Notes under the pieces: model-generated | Seen by the model: the letters and a program-made list of their open reading frames with translations, nothing else | Database searches by the model: none | Told to the model about the DNA's origin: nothing | Made by a program: the position numbers and the translations under genes | In this document: positions 1-13,544 of the stretch, in pieces | How the letters are laid out: every line of letters begins with the position of its first letter | Numbering within the stretch: the first letter of the stretch is position 1 | Source: Anas platyrhynchos | Taxonomy: Eukaryota > Chordata > Aves > Anseriformes > Anatidae | Assembly: GCF_047663525.1 (NCBI RefSeq) | Contig: NC_092588.1 | Location: forward strand, 89,711,501-89,775,500 | DNA: 64,000 nt | Direction: 5' to 3'

Positions 1-160
1 CTTAAATCCAACATTTAGAGGCTGGATAACAAGTTGTTAAACAATAACTGGGAAAATACCTAACCTTTCGAAGGAGGAATGGCAAAGAGGAAGGGAAAGT
101 GAGAGGGAAAGTGAAGGGGAAGGAACAAACACATATATACTACAAAAAGTAGATCACAAT

Positions 161-188
161 TTTCTTTTTTTTTTCTTTTTTTTTTTTT
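161..188. repeat. Poly-T tract with two C interruptions
   Basis: TTTC, then T8-10 runs split by single C. It could be an old poly(A) tail on the minus strand, but no adjacent retrogene was recognised. Confidence 0.85.
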
Positions 189-1480
189 AGCCCTTTGAAG
201 GCTGCTTTTCAAGTAAAATACATTACTTTTTAAAAGCCTGTAACAACACCACTTTGCACTTTTAATAAAGAGTTCTTAAAGCCATTAACGTCCATGTAGC
301 CCACAATCTTTTCATATGGGAGAGACATGAAATGGCTGTTCTGGCAGCTACTGCTGCTCTCACAGCCAAACAGCTCCTCCTTTTATCCATGCATAGCTGA
401 GTGCTTACCCAGGAGCAGTGCAACAGTGTCCTCACCGCACGATTGCTCCTCTTGTTAGTGGGGTCAGTGAGGCATAGACAACCAGCAGCTACTACCACCA
501 CACCAGCAAAGCCCTCAAAAGAAGCCCCTGAGCTGGAAAACAGATCCACATGGGTAGAAACTGCATCGTGCAAGAGTACACACCTACACATGATCAGGAA
601 AAAAATCAGCACAGTAACAGCTCAGAGTAATAAACAGGCAGCCAAAAGTTTCTTTGTGAACACCTACTTCATAGGTTTATGTTATTACAGGACCTCCTCC
701 TCTCATGGACAGAAGATGAGTTCTGCAACATTGCACCAAGTGCCCACGGTGGCCTGCAGGTATTTATTATTTACTGCAGTCTCAGGAGGTCCACACTAAA
801 AGCAGCCTGGGGAAGCAGGCTATGTTTTATCCACCACATGACCCAGTTTTCAGCAGCTCTGTCAAGCACTTCTGTCACTACTGACAGGGCTGAGTAATGT
901 TCAGTGAAGTAGGTGATGAGTTACGTGAAACTAGCTTCCAGAGGAAATTAATTTCCATGGAGAGGCTCTGGCTACTTGAACTTTGTTTTAAAAAGCTGTG
1001 TTTTATTGCAGTCTAAGTTAATGAAGAAAGGTAGCTGACAGGCTGCTGTGCCATCTGTGTTATCTTTCAGCCACCTTTCTTCCAGTAGCAGCAGCAGCCA
1101 AATAGGAATATCCACTGACATAGCTTCTATTTAAACTCATTTTACTGCCTCTCCACTATCGCCATGATAAATAATCAGGCCTACTTTTAATAGAATGCAC
1201 TACATATGGCATCCCCACCAAGACCCTTCTTGAGCAGAGAACTGATTGCAAGAAGTACTGCACACTCAAGTCTTCTTCCTGGGAAGCTCTGTTAGTGTAC
1301 CATCTGTATCCTCCTAACCTTAGGAGCACTTGATTTTCCAAAAATATTATTTTTCTGCTCTTAAGTTGTCAGACTTACCACAGTGAGCACCCCAAAGAGT
1401 ATCCACCCCTTGGTCCCACACTTGACCTAATCTTTGTGTGTTGGAAGATTTGGGGGACCCTCAACTGAGGCCCTATTCCA

Positions 1481-1512
1481 GATAGTAGGATAAAGTAAAG
1501 GATAGTAGGATA
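1481..1512. repeat. 12-bp direct repeat, 20-bp period
   Basis: GATAGTAGGATA occurs at 1481-1492 and again at 1501-1512. It is a small local duplication containing GATA cores. Confidence 0.8.
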
Positions 1513-2003
1513 GTTAAATTCATCAATCACAAGAATGAATTCTCCATGAATTGCTTCAGACTGTCTTTCCACACTACAAAATTTACCCTAAAATTAAGGA
1601 TAAACTAGTCTATGCAACCTGTGTACAGTACGTACCACATTCACACCTGGGTAGGTTACTGCTTCTAACAATGCTTACCTCAAGCATATTTGGAAGTATG
1701 GCTGTCTACATTTCAGAGAAACGTAGATATGTGGGAAAAATATAAAAGAGTCGTCTATTGTGGAGAGGCTGCTAGTCCATGTTTTTAATCTGAACACAAA
1801 AAGCAGGCACATTTATCTCTGCTTGGGATTCTTTGCATTAATATTGCTAGAAAACACACTTTGATGTGATCAGATGCTTCATAGTAGTTCCTCTACAAAC
1901 ATATCTGGAAACAGCAAATGGGTTGAAGCAGACTTCACAAGGTGGGATTTCCTTGTGGTATTTTCTACTGGTATTTTGAAGCAAAACGATAACAACAACA
2001 ATA

Positions 2004-2065
2004 AGGAAAGAAAAGAAAAAAAAAAGAATACAAGAATAAGAAAGGAAAAAAAAAAAAGAAAAAAC
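2004..2065. repeat. A-rich purine tract
   Basis: Low-complexity AAAG/AAAAAG sequence including A-runs of about 10-12. Reading frames over it give only lysine/arginine-rich peptides on one strand and phenylalanine-rich ones on the other, so they are not genes. Confidence 0.9.
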
Positions 2066-3390
2066 TTGAAGAAGCTTTAGTTTACATGCCTTTGACACTG
2101 TGTGCTTGCAAAAGTATCAGGTGAAAGCATGTGCAAGTTCTAAAAAGAATTTTTAAAAGCAGCACTCAAAAATACCAGAAACTCAGAGCTGTATAGGCCT
2201 TAGCCTAGACACAGTCCCAGGCAAGAAAAAAAGATGTCTCACCTCACCATTTAGTTGCCCCAAGAAATGTAGGTACAATACTAATTTCTTCTTCTCCATC
2301 TTCACCTCTCTTGTATAGTATTTTACAAGCTTGGCTAGACACTATGAAGATATCTCACACGCTTCACTAGCTGAAAAGATTCTCAATAGCATAACAGGTT
2401 TTCCTACAGTAAAACCTAAATGTGCAGCAGCTTTCCTTAACATTTCTAGATATATTCTGATAGTATTAAATACATATATCACATAAAAAAATATATATAT
2501 CATACATATTATCAAATAAATACTTGTCATTCTGATCAGCATTAAACTCAGCCATGTCTGATTCATTGCAGCACGTACCCAACCTTCTCACCAGTACTTG
2601 CCAGCCATTAGCATTCAAAATTAGTGAATCAGTTCCTCATCAGACTGTCTTAGAAACAGAACAGTTTTTTAAATAATTATGAATTCCAAGGAGATTTGTC
2701 TTCACATTTTTTCTGTTGATGAGTTTATGTTCTCAAACACTGCTATGTAGCCATCAGCATTAGAATCTTGCTTTTTAAAAATAGTCATATGAAAGTGATA
2801 TGAAATAGCATGACTCCAGAAGTCAAGGATCAATCAGTCAAAATAAATGCATGAAGCTTGGCGGCTTTATTTAACTTCACAAGCTTTGTGGACAATGTAG
2901 AACAAAAACCAGCCATGGGAAGTCCTTGTTTTTTTGGAGGGAAATGAAGCAGCAGTGAAGTGCAGGGTCCCTACCCTCTAGGGTAGGGAAAACATCATGT
3001 AATGGTGAAAATGTGACTCTTTGCATGAACTCACTGAGCTGCAGGGGACAGCCTGCAACTCTTGTGACTACGGCATGAAGTCAGTAAGATATATATACTT
3101 GGTCCCTAAACTTCAGTTGCAACTGCCACTGCTAGAAGTCTCTCTAAATGAGAGCCAAGATTTTGATTGTCTTCTTTAAGCGTAGGAACTGGAATCACAC
3201 AGGCGTAAAATCCTGATGTGCCACAAAATGCACAGGTAATAAAACTACCATATATAAAGTATCTTCAGATCTTAGGGAACCTTAAGATGCTGTTCTTCCA
3301 AGAACATATTCACACCAAATAATTTATTCCTGTTCTAAGCTATTTTAGCTGCTAAAAAGCCAGAGGGTAGCATGCAACAAAGCTTGTTTT

Positions 3391-3448
3391 ATACACACAC
3401 ACACACACATATATATATATACATATACATATATATATATATATATAA
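3391..3448. repeat. Compound (AC)n/(AT)n microsatellite
   Basis: About nine AC units pass directly into AT units with two ACAT interruptions. It is a simple-sequence repeat, probably length-variable between individuals. Confidence 0.95.
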
Positions 3449-5899
3449 GAATTTTCTTTTTCCATTCAGCTTCTAACTAGAAATATCTGGCCAGTGTTGT
3501 TCCAACCAGACTATATTTACTTCCAGGAATAAGAGCAAGTCAGGAGATTTTCACTGGCAACATAAATGGTCTCAGAAAAATGTGTGAGTGAAAAAATTAA
3601 AAATAAAAAGCCCAAAGGACACAAAATTAGAATGAAAATGTTTACACCACTTCAGCCTTTGAAGTTTTTCCTTTCTTTCTTCAGGTACTTCTCATTTCTC
3701 TCAGCATTTCATAATTGCCATTAAGCTGGTACCTGTTATGCAGGAAAACAGTGACATGGCAGAGATAATTGCCAAGGCTTTAGTATCTGATTTGAGGTGT
3801 GCTCTTCTCCAGCTCTAATGGGGGCCAGGCTATATTCCTGCTGCCTGCCTTGTTTGTCTACAGAGCTGTGGCAAGACAGCTTGCAGGAGGCAAAGTAATT
3901 CCCTCTGGGGACTGTAATCAGGTGGGTTGCCAGGACAAAATGCTGAAGCAGCATCCCCAAGAAGAGCAGTGAACAAAAACCCTTCTGCCACCTGGATAGG
4001 TCAGGAGTCTTGTCTGTTACCAGGAGGTGAAAGCCCACTGTCAGCCGGTATGTGTAACAGTCATCAGAAATCAACATATGTCCTAAAAAATAAATTCCCT
4101 CTTGTAACTAACCCAATAAAAGTGCTTGCACGTGTCTGCATGCTTATAATCTTACCTGCATCTTGGCACTGCACATTGGTTATATACAGTCTGCACAGCG
4201 GGGCAGGTCACATAGACAAAAGCCCTGACATCTTTCCACTCCTTATAAAAGTCGTCATCCATGCAGAGACCATGACAGCTGCTGGGCCGACAGCTCCACA
4301 GCAGAACGTTGCTGCAGGTTAGAGCAGCTGCACATGGCGAGCAGTGCTGTGTGGTCCCCCTGTACCAGCCCGATGCAAAGGGACCACAGTGGGGAGCAGA
4401 GAGGGAGTTGGACTCACAGTCAGTGTCTTTTTGGCTTCTCTGCTGCTAGGTGCCAAGTTTAATTAATTTTATGCAGGTTCTCCCTTCCGGGCAGGGCAGG
4501 CTCCATGCCTTTGTGTCGCCAGCTGGTAAGCAGGCTCTGTGAATTTGTACCAACAGTCAGAAAGTTAAAAGGCAGATTGTGCTCTCCACTGCACGGGTAG
4601 AGGAGAGCCCTGCATTTGACCTGGATGCTCTCCAGCAAGCAGCTGCAGCCTGTCCCCTCTGATTCAGGCAGTTCAGAGCCCTTTCCACGGAGACAAACAT
4701 TTCATTTGCATTTCCCTTTCCCACCTCGGATAATGGGAACATACTGCTGATGGCAGTCACAGAGGCCGTACATCACACACCACTTCAGAAATCTCCCGTT
4801 GTGCAATTCACTCCTCAGACAATAAAAATACCATGAAAATCCACAGTGGCACAGGTTATCCTTCAAGTCACAGCATTTGCTAAATGAAGAGAAACATGCA
4901 AGGCATCATGTCATACCCAGTGCAGCTCTGACTGCATGCTGGAAGCTTCCTCAGCACAGTAATTGGTAACACTTGAGGTTTTTACTAAGTGTTTAAACCA
5001 GAGTGTAAGTGAAACACAACCTCTAGCAGAGATGTAATACATTTTTTAAAATAGACTATGCATTACTGAATATGCCACCATTTTTCTAGTACCCTTTGAA
5101 AGGCAAATGAAAGAAAGGGCCAGCCTTCCTAATCTAGCAGGCAAGCCACATAGCACAAGCTTCATGTAGGATGTACCAGCCTCCTACTTCTCACTCTGCC
5201 TCCCCCAGCCAGGGCTTCACTCCCAAACACCTCTGGGTCTGACAGCCAGGATCCATCCCCAAACCTCTCTTCATCTAAGGGCCTGGAGAGCCCCAGCCCT
5301 CCTCAGCTCTTACCCAAGGTGCTGCCAGTCCCTCCAAAAGCCAGCAGAGGAGCCATGCTTTGCTTTTGCACAAGGCAGAAGCTCCTGTGCTGTGCAGAAC
5401 AGCTGAACTTCAATGACTTACAAAACGCAGGATGCCCAGAAATAGCGCCGTGGCCGCCTCTGGGTTAGATGCCATTAAAAATAAGCATGGACTGTGCCCC
5501 CTCTTTTCTTTGCACAGGCACAGGTTTGATTCTTGCTGTCTTCTCATTTGCCAACTCAGAAATCACCCCATCACTTTGCAACCTAATGGAGAAACTATGT
5601 GAGAACACAAATGTCTCATATCTCCTAATATAACCTGCTAGTTAGAAAGGAATTGGAGCAAATGAGATCTCCTGGGCCCAGGAACCTGTGCCTGGTGAAC
5701 AAACCAAGCAAGCTACTTCCCAAAGGGCCCTTTGGATATAACTTGGAAAGGATTGGGCTGAAAATCAGCATAGGCAGAGGAATCTTTTTTTCAGAATAGT
5801 CCTTCGTTTGTGAAGAACTAAAGATACACTTTCAGAAGTACTGTTGTGGCTTAATCTTGCTAAATACCATTCTGCTGGAGGCCAGACACCCTGCATTTT

Positions 5900-6130
5900 T
5901 AAAGAGATTTTATGGACTGTTTATCTTAATATAATCTCCCACAAACGTTTATGGGGAGCGTTTTATTTAAAGCAGTCTGTGATCGGTATAAACATCACCA
6001 TGGTATTAGGCTAACCAAGCTCTGAGCCGAACTGGAAGTCGTGTGGGAGCTTTATTTGGGATATTAAAGTAGCACAGCTCAATATATGATTTTATTTGCA
6101 GTAGACTGCTGGGAATTAGAGATTAGTCAT
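5900..6130. promoter_or_regulatory. Possible conserved noncoding element
   Basis: AT-rich but not low-complexity sequence. It has forkhead-like (TAAACA), homeodomain-like (TTTATTT, ATTA) and several CpG-containing words in close order, free of recognisable repeats. It has the look of conserved noncoding DNA. This is an impression only and cannot be supported without alignment. Confidence 0.2.
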
Positions 6131-9100
6131 GTGGGGATTTTAACAGTTGTGAAGTTATAGAAGGCTGACTCAATGGTTTTCGTCTTGTAAAATGTCACCC
6201 AACTGTCTTGTTACTTCAGATTACAAGATTAAGAAGTTAAATACTCAAATCCCCAGAGAAAGGTTTGAATTTTGGGGTGGGAGGGCAGGAGAGAAGCACA
6301 GAAGCAGGAGAGAAGTAGGAAGGTATCTGCAAGCACAGTCCCATAGTGTTCTCACAAGTGACTAGAAAAATGGCACTGGCGCTTCCAAATTTAATTTTCT
6401 CTCCATGACCCTATGTCAGATTCATTCAGTTTACAAGTCGATTTCATATTATTAATTGTCAGCCTTGAAAACTCCGCTTGGGATCCACAAATCAAGTTGT
6501 GTCTCTTTAAGCCTCCTAAATCACCAGTAATGAAGATTCTGCCCTTTGTAATTTACCTGTCAGTGCTTTGGAGATCCAGACCCAAATCCATCTTGCTCAG
6601 CCCTGCAGTGCCTGAATATGTAGCTCTGGATCTTTTCTGAAGCAGCACTGTTGTTTCAACGTGGAGGAGACTAAGACAGACGTTCCCCGGGCCTCCTCAC
6701 TTTTTTCTTCACTCTATTTGTTATACACATATTGCTGGGATGCTGAGAGGATGCAAGAAAATGGGTCTTAAGATACTGGAAAAAATGCACTAAGTGAAGG
6801 ATCAGATAGGATTACCTGCTGCTCTGCCCTGAGCTGTATGTTGACATTCTCAGTAGCAGGATAGGCTGAAAAGAGGATGAAAAGAGAGGAGAATGTGGCC
6901 CACCTGACTGCCATAGAAGAGAATTTTGATATACCCTTTGTTCGCTAGGTTTTATTTTGCACATGCAGGAATCCAGGTTTCTGTGACGTCTAAATTCTTG
7001 GCCTTTTGCCACCCATATCAGTAACTAGCATTTGTTATTAGTAAGAGAGCTCTTGTCCTATTAGAAGTCCATCCTTCTTCACATTCTGTACTTGCTATTG
7101 ATTACATTTACACAATCATACAGTCTATTTAAGCTTGTACTTTGAGGAAAGTGATAGTGCTTTACATTAGGCAGTGTCACTTGCTAGATTCACATATGGC
7201 AGTTGCATGGTGAGTTGAAAAAGAAGCAATCAAGGGCTGTGTGTGGGAGTTTCTGATTTGTGCCTCGGAGTTACTGCCTCTCTGCCAGGTATAAAGGCAG
7301 AGCCAGAACAAACTCTTCTAGAAAAAATAACACTATTTTTGCTGCTAACACATAACGAAGATCAGGGATCAGATTTCTTATGTCAGTCATGTTATCTTTT
7401 TAGCCAGCTCCAGACTGTGTATTGCAGGCCATCTGATTTTTGCTGCCTGCAGTCCAGCTTCTGGTAATTGCTCTGCCCCAGAATGAGCATTCCGCTGAGC
7501 AGAAACAATCTGATCCCAGAGCCTTTGTATTTACTCCCCCAAACATGAAAACAACTCCAAAATCCACGTATGAAAAGCTTATAACTTTGCCTCATACCGC
7601 TTCAGAGCATGGAAAATGCTGATGATCCATGATTTTCACTTCATTCATTCATCAAATTCTTGGGATAGTGCATCTAGGAAGAAGAAAATCACCATGTCGC
7701 AATTAAATGCTACAGAAAACTACCTGCACAGGAGTTAGCTACATAAGACTTCAACAAATACTGAGTGTAGTTCATTCTCTACTGAACCAAGAATCTCCTT
7801 GTAAAAACACCTTCTCCTTAGTAAGTTGCTTGAAAGGAAACCTTATCCAGGATATTTAAACAGCTGCTGAATTGAAGCCTTATATGCATTCCTATGAACT
7901 TGGCTGTATCTCATTTTTTCCCTGCCCTTATTTCCAATTTACAGGGATTTAAAATAGTCACTGTAATAGATTAAACAAAGCAATCCTGATGTAACTTTCA
8001 TCTCAGGAATTCCCTAAACACCTGATGGTGTGATGCAGGGGAGGTATGTCAGGGTAGGCATCAATCTCTGACACACTATGGCAGTTCTCATTTTCCTACA
8101 GACTTTCCAAAATTGGTACAGTTATGATGCAACTCTTCCTCTGAGACACCAAGTGAACAAGTACATCTCAGCCAGTAATGTTTTACGCTTTAGCTTAAGA
8201 ACCTACGCTGTGTAAACTGTTATTTTTGCCATCACAGATAGAGTCATCTTAGTACCTAAAAGGACAAAGGACAATAATGTCTTATTTTGCCTTTAAGATG
8301 AATAATGCATCCTTTACCTCCTGATTTCCACCCACTAAACTCCTTAATCATTGCTAAGCTACTATCAGGGTTATTACCTTCATCCACATCATCTAATCCC
8401 ATTTTGATGCCTTTTGGTCTTGCTCACATGCTGTAGCAATGAGCTTCACTAACTTTCCAATCACCGCAAGATAGGTTATTGCCTGAAGACCGTTAAACCT
8501 TCTCCCCAGTGAATTTCACTGGATAATCTTGTGTTGTGGCTGCCCATGGCAGTTTCTCATACACTTTATCCATGTTCTCCACAGCAGACCTCCATGGCAC
8601 CACACACCTGTCTCTCCATAGCCACTTTTCCCCCCCTAGACTGAAGAATGCGACTTATTCTCCTGCTATAAAAACTACATCTATCATGTTTTTTCCCTTG
8701 TCTGAGCTTTTTCTAATCCTACTGTGTCCTGGGTGAGAGTGTGTTCAGAACTGCATAGATCTATATAGGGACATAATGTTTAACCTCCATTCCTTTTCTG
8801 CTCTTGTCTAGTCTTCCATCATGAGGGAACTGAAACAATATTTATTATGCAGAGATGGTATCTTCCATATCTTGGATGAAACAGTTTTGGTTACTGAGGA
8901 TCCAGGCTCAGATGAACGAGAGGATACAACCAATAAAAAAAAGAATGAAATAAAATTAGGCAATCAGGTTAGAAATTAAAGGAAAGAATAGTGTGATAAT
9001 AAAAAATAAAAGTAAAGAAAGCAAAATTTATGCAAGTTTTCATAGCACAGTATTTGGGAGGGACAAAAAAAAATAAATCATATTTTTTTGCTGAGCTGTG

Positions 9101-12100
9101 GTTTGAAAAAGTGTCACCGAGGTAACCATACCAGGAATTTAGGGTATGTCTATGCTGCACACTGATAATTTATCCAGTCAAGCTCTGTGCTAATGCAACT
9201 ATACTGCTTATAATGCTTACAAGCTAACTAGTTTAGGGCTCTCTCTGAAACCCCTTCAACCAAATTGCACTGTGCAATAGAAATTAAAAAAAAAATACAA
9301 ATAAAAAGTGTTCAGCACTGCAGGACGCCTTGAAAAGGAAAGTAACACAATTATCTCCTTTATACCAATGGAATAGCAGCTATGGTGTCTTTACAGGCAT
9401 GGGATGTTGAATAAACCTTGCAGAAGACCTGAGCCAGGCCAACCTATGCAGCCTTACTCTGCATAGATGAAGATGCCTGCTGACTCCAACAGAAGTGCTC
9501 CCAGGCACAAAATTAAATCCAGGCATATGGGTCTTTTGCAGCAGTAGGCCTAAAATTGGTAACCCCCCCACGCATAGAAAGCTATCTCTGCAATAGAGCC
9601 TGTGCAAGATGATATGTTATCAAGGCGACAGGGCCTGACACACAGGGGTGCTGTACCTAAGATGCAGCAGTTACTACACACTTGAACTCACCCTAACTCT
9701 AAACCGGATCAAAATTTAAGAGACTGTGTCTCAGACAAAAATGCAACTGGAGCATGGGGAAGGCCTTACTCCATTAGCTGTGGTCTGTTATTTCTGCCCG
9801 TAACAGAAAACACCAGTTTGTGCACAGAGGGTGGGTGCTCACTGAGGGCACAGACTTCTCTCCAGAGAGGAGTCACACACTGGTACAACGTCCTTTCTGT
9901 TTCTAAAGCCCTTGGCCACAAGTAAGCCCCACCTGCCTTGCACAGGCCAATTTATGTGCCCCTAAATTCACAAGGAACAGAAAACCCTGAGGTGCCAAGT
10001 CCCCTCTGATATGTGATGATCAGAGTCGAGGGACGCATTTGAACATTTCCAAGGAGCTCCTCACTGAAACAGGCACAGAGAAATCATACCTTCTGGACGC
10101 AGGCATAGCTATCCCAACAGGCCAGCCTGGGAGAAATGTGGTATTAAATTAACAGCTACCCATGACACACAGAACTGACATGATGGCTGATGTATTTTTG
10201 GCCTGATTTCCTGTCTGTCAGCTCCCTTTAGCGAATTTTTTCTTTAGCTAATTTTAACCAATTTTGAAAGAAGGGCTGAAGTCTCACAGATAATTATATT
10301 TTTATAAGTTTCAAGGATCTGGCAGCTGGAGAGAGAAGAAAGACCAAAATTAGTGCTTTCCATTAAGGAAAGGCAGGCAAAACTCAGCCACTATATATAC
10401 ACCAGTGAGCCTGAGACAGCTAACGAACCCGTACACATACAGCTGCAGACTAGCATCATCTGTGTTCTCTCTTGTCCAATAAAGCTGGTAAGAAGGACAT
10501 GGAGATGCACTAGCAGTTTTGCACTGGTGTACGTGTTAGGACACAAACTCATAGATGTCCAGTTTTAAATAAATTCTGCTGTTCTCATAACAGTTCCCGT
10601 GGTTTTGTTGAGGTACTGGTAATAGCAGCGTATCTACTGAAATTAAGATTATTTGTGAAGATGCAGTCAAAAATATCTACCTTATTGTAGAAAACTACAA
10701 TTATTGCATCTCATTAATGACTTTTATTCATGATCGTTCTGTTTTCAACTGTTAATCCCACAGTTATTAGATCATAATATTGGACCATGAATTTTGTAAT
10801 TATTAAAAAGAAATTCAAAGTTTCTCAGGCCAATTTTCTGTTGTCTCAAATTAAGGGAAATTGTGGTTTGTCTTTAAATTAAAACCAAAAAGAAAAACAA
10901 TGCTTCAGAAATAAAAATGTCATTGTTCAAGGAAGAGTAATAAAGTATGAATGCTTCTCCTTCATCAGACTGTTTTATAAATGAGCAAGAACACTGAAGC
11001 CAATAAATTACCATTACCCAAGCTTCATAAATCCTCAGAGGTTGGTTTTTACCATGTAGTTTAAGTGTAGTATAGTAAGATCTCAGAAGAGGCTAAGAAA
11101 GATTCATTTGGTGGATTTATAGGTAGAGAAGAGGTCTCTGCACTTTCTCAACCATTACTTGCAAAGTCAATATGGAAAAAGTTGCCCATTATGAAAATTG
11201 GTGGTCCTATAAGACAGCTCTCTGTAAGTGAAACTGTAAGAAAAGGCCTACAGTTACGCAGTAGAATGAGTAGGTTTTATCTGCCCATTTTTCAAGCACA
11301 GCTTTGCTAGCAGGTTAGCTGGAACAGGGAATCAAAACAACAACAACAACAAAAATAAAAGTAAGGTCAGCATACATACAAATATGAAACATCACTGAAA
11401 CTTGGAACACAATTTTAAAAGTGAAAAGTGGAGGAGTTGACCAAAACAAGAGGCAAAATAGGTTGCATGAATTGTACAGGGAGTTACCCAAGGAAGAGTG
11501 ACAGGGAACACAGATGGGTTCCTCCTGTACCGATTCAGCTCCTTGATGTAACAACACCCAGAACCACAAAGGATATACACCAGCACAGTTTGAAAGTGGA
11601 AAGACAGAGAAAATAAATAGAATGTCTAGTCTATAAATATGAAATGAAACCATTGCTGCAAAGGGCTTTGTGCCTTGTGGAAAGCAAGTGTAAGCTTGTC
11701 TGCACTGTCCTACAATTGGAGTTTGGGAGAAATGTCCACATTTGGGTACAGCAAAAAATTCAAGTTTAGGTCTCAGTGAAATCTGGGCTTCTAAGTATCC
11801 CAATTTCCTTAAATTTGGAACCCGTGTTACTTACATGCTTCTGATGATTTTTACCATTGAGTGAAATTGTAAACCCAACAGGCTAGAGACTGTCTCACAT
11901 TTATCTCCTTAGCTGATCGCAAAATACAAATTGTAGCTTGCCATACATTTCTAAGAAGAACAAAAAGACAGACCTCTCCAGCAATGGGCAAATAAGAGAA
12001 AGCCACCATGCCTGAGCTCTGAGACAGACCCAGGGGAGGAGAGGGGCTGTTGGAAAGCTGTTGATTAAACTTTGCTTCTACTAAAGTAGGCTGCTGGAGG

Positions 12101-12140
12101 GCATCATTATCAATAGGAAACATGTACTTCAGTTAAAATT

Positions 12141-12156
12141 AAAAAAAAAAAAAAAA
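12141..12156. repeat. Poly-A run
   Basis: Sixteen consecutive A after AATT; simple sequence. Confidence 0.9.
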
Positions 12157-12547
12157 GTTGTTTCTTGTACTCATATAACAAGGAAGCCATTTGAGTGCAT
12201 CAGATTAAGAGTATTATTATATGCTGTCACAGGGCGTCCTTGAAGGCAACCCATGAGATGAACAACATGCAGTATGTGATAGCATTCAGAGCACAGCTTT
12301 TACTATTCCATGCCTTTGAACGGCACTTGGTGACCTTGAATATTCTGAGCAGGGATATGGGAGGGCTGTATTAAGAAGGAATTATTAAATATTGATTTTT
12401 TCTCTCCTGGCATTGGGCATCAAGATAAATGCCAGAAATTCATCTATCCTGTTGAAGCTCACCCAGAAAAGGTGCTTCATCAAGTTCTGGTGCATAGAAA
12501 AGGAGACAGGGACAAAGAAACAAGAAACTTTTGCAGCTTTTCAAATC

Positions 12548-12577
12548 AAAAAAAAAAAAAAAAAAAAGAAGAAGAAG
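12548..12577. repeat. Poly-A run followed by GAA repeats
   Basis: Twenty A then three GAA units. A nearby open frame becomes lysine/glutamate-rich only because of this tract. Confidence 0.9.
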
Positions 12578-13379
12578 TCTTTGTCAGGCTTCTGAGCAGA
12601 CCCTTAAAAAAGCTTCTGCAACCAGTATTAGCTCAGTTACCACACTGCTCTCCTGTTACACTCCCATCACAGATTTATTCACTTACTCATGGAAGTTATC
12701 CTAATACTAAGACCACAGAAATTATGAGACTTTCAGAGGGAAATTTGCAAGTGCTTATGCCATGCTCAGGAACTTTGCTGATCCAAAACTTGGTAGTTGT
12801 CTCGCTTCCTCCTGAGCACAGTCCGTGAACTTTCAGACCAGGGAATCCTGGGTCAAACTCAATAAAACTTGTGGCACCTTGATGCTAACCTAACACATGC
12901 TGCAATGCTTATGGTTAATTTCACACTTAAAATATCTTTTCAGGAGTTCTCAAGACAGAAACCCTGAACTTTATTAACTGCCAGCAAGGGAGTGCCTTCA
13001 TCGATTCTTTCATTCACTCTAAAATAATGATAAAATAATATGTTGCCACAGAGTTCAGCTGTGGATTTTAAGGCCAGCATGACTTTGTCCAGAACTGGAT
13101 GAATTCCAGGGCTGAAGGAAAGGAGAGAGCCAGAACTTGTGACTGCATCAGAGCTCAGCTGCAATTCGAACTAGGATAGTCTTTCTGGCACCTTCAGTGC
13201 TACTGGATCCACTTTACAAAAGGAAAGCTGGAGGACATTTTAATGATTTATTCAAGCCATAGTCAGGTTGCTCACAGTTCTCTGCTGACAATGCAACATG
13301 TTCCTTTGAACCAGGGCTTCAGCTTACTGACATTTTTCCAGAAAATTGGAACAATTGACCTCCTTGGAAGAGTCACAGC

Positions 13380-13544
13380 TCAAAGAGGTGGTGCAGTTTT
13401 TGCTCTTTGGAGTTTTAAGAACCCAACTGGATAAGGCCCTGAGTAACCTGGTCTAACATCATTGTCTGTCCTACTTTGAGCCTGAGGTGGGATTAGAGAT
13501 GTCCCAAGATCACTTCCAACCTAATTTATCCTATGATCCTGTGA
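13380..13544 (+). mobile_element. CR1 LINE fragment, old, 5'-truncated, + orientation
   Basis: The sequence matches the 3' end of CR1 in the forward direction: an AGAGGTGGTG start, AACCCAACTGGATAAGGCCC, the AACCTGGTCTAAC block, CACTTCCAACCTAAT, then the terminal ATCCTATGATCCTGTGA. Many mismatches from the CR1 pattern and the loss of everything upstream indicate an old, inactive insertion with no coding capacity. Confidence 0.8.

Larger units (their letters stand above)
1..5899. other. Intergenic, no gene recognised
   Basis: Contains the poly-T at 161-188, the repeats near 1481 and 2004-2065, AT-rich sequence at about 2460-2520 and the microsatellite at 3391-3448. Reading frames up to 132 codons have no recognisable similarity. 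A purine-rich stretch at 84-126 carries repeated GGGAAAGTGA. Confidence 0.7.
6131..13379. other. Intergenic, no gene recognised
   Basis: Apart from the A-runs at 12141 and 12548, I see only unique-looking noncoding sequence. The longest frame (11315-11803, minus, 162 codons) is hydrophobic and ends in a run of CAA/AAC-derived residues. It has no family resemblance. Confidence 0.7.

Noticed and set aside
1847-2098. Overlapping Lys-rich and Phe-rich frames
   Set aside because: They are produced by an A-rich low-complexity tract.
11315-11803. 162-codon minus-strand frame with hydrophobic stretches
   Set aside because: Its C-terminal part comes from a CAA/AAC simple repeat near 11335-11352, and the rest has no family resemblance.
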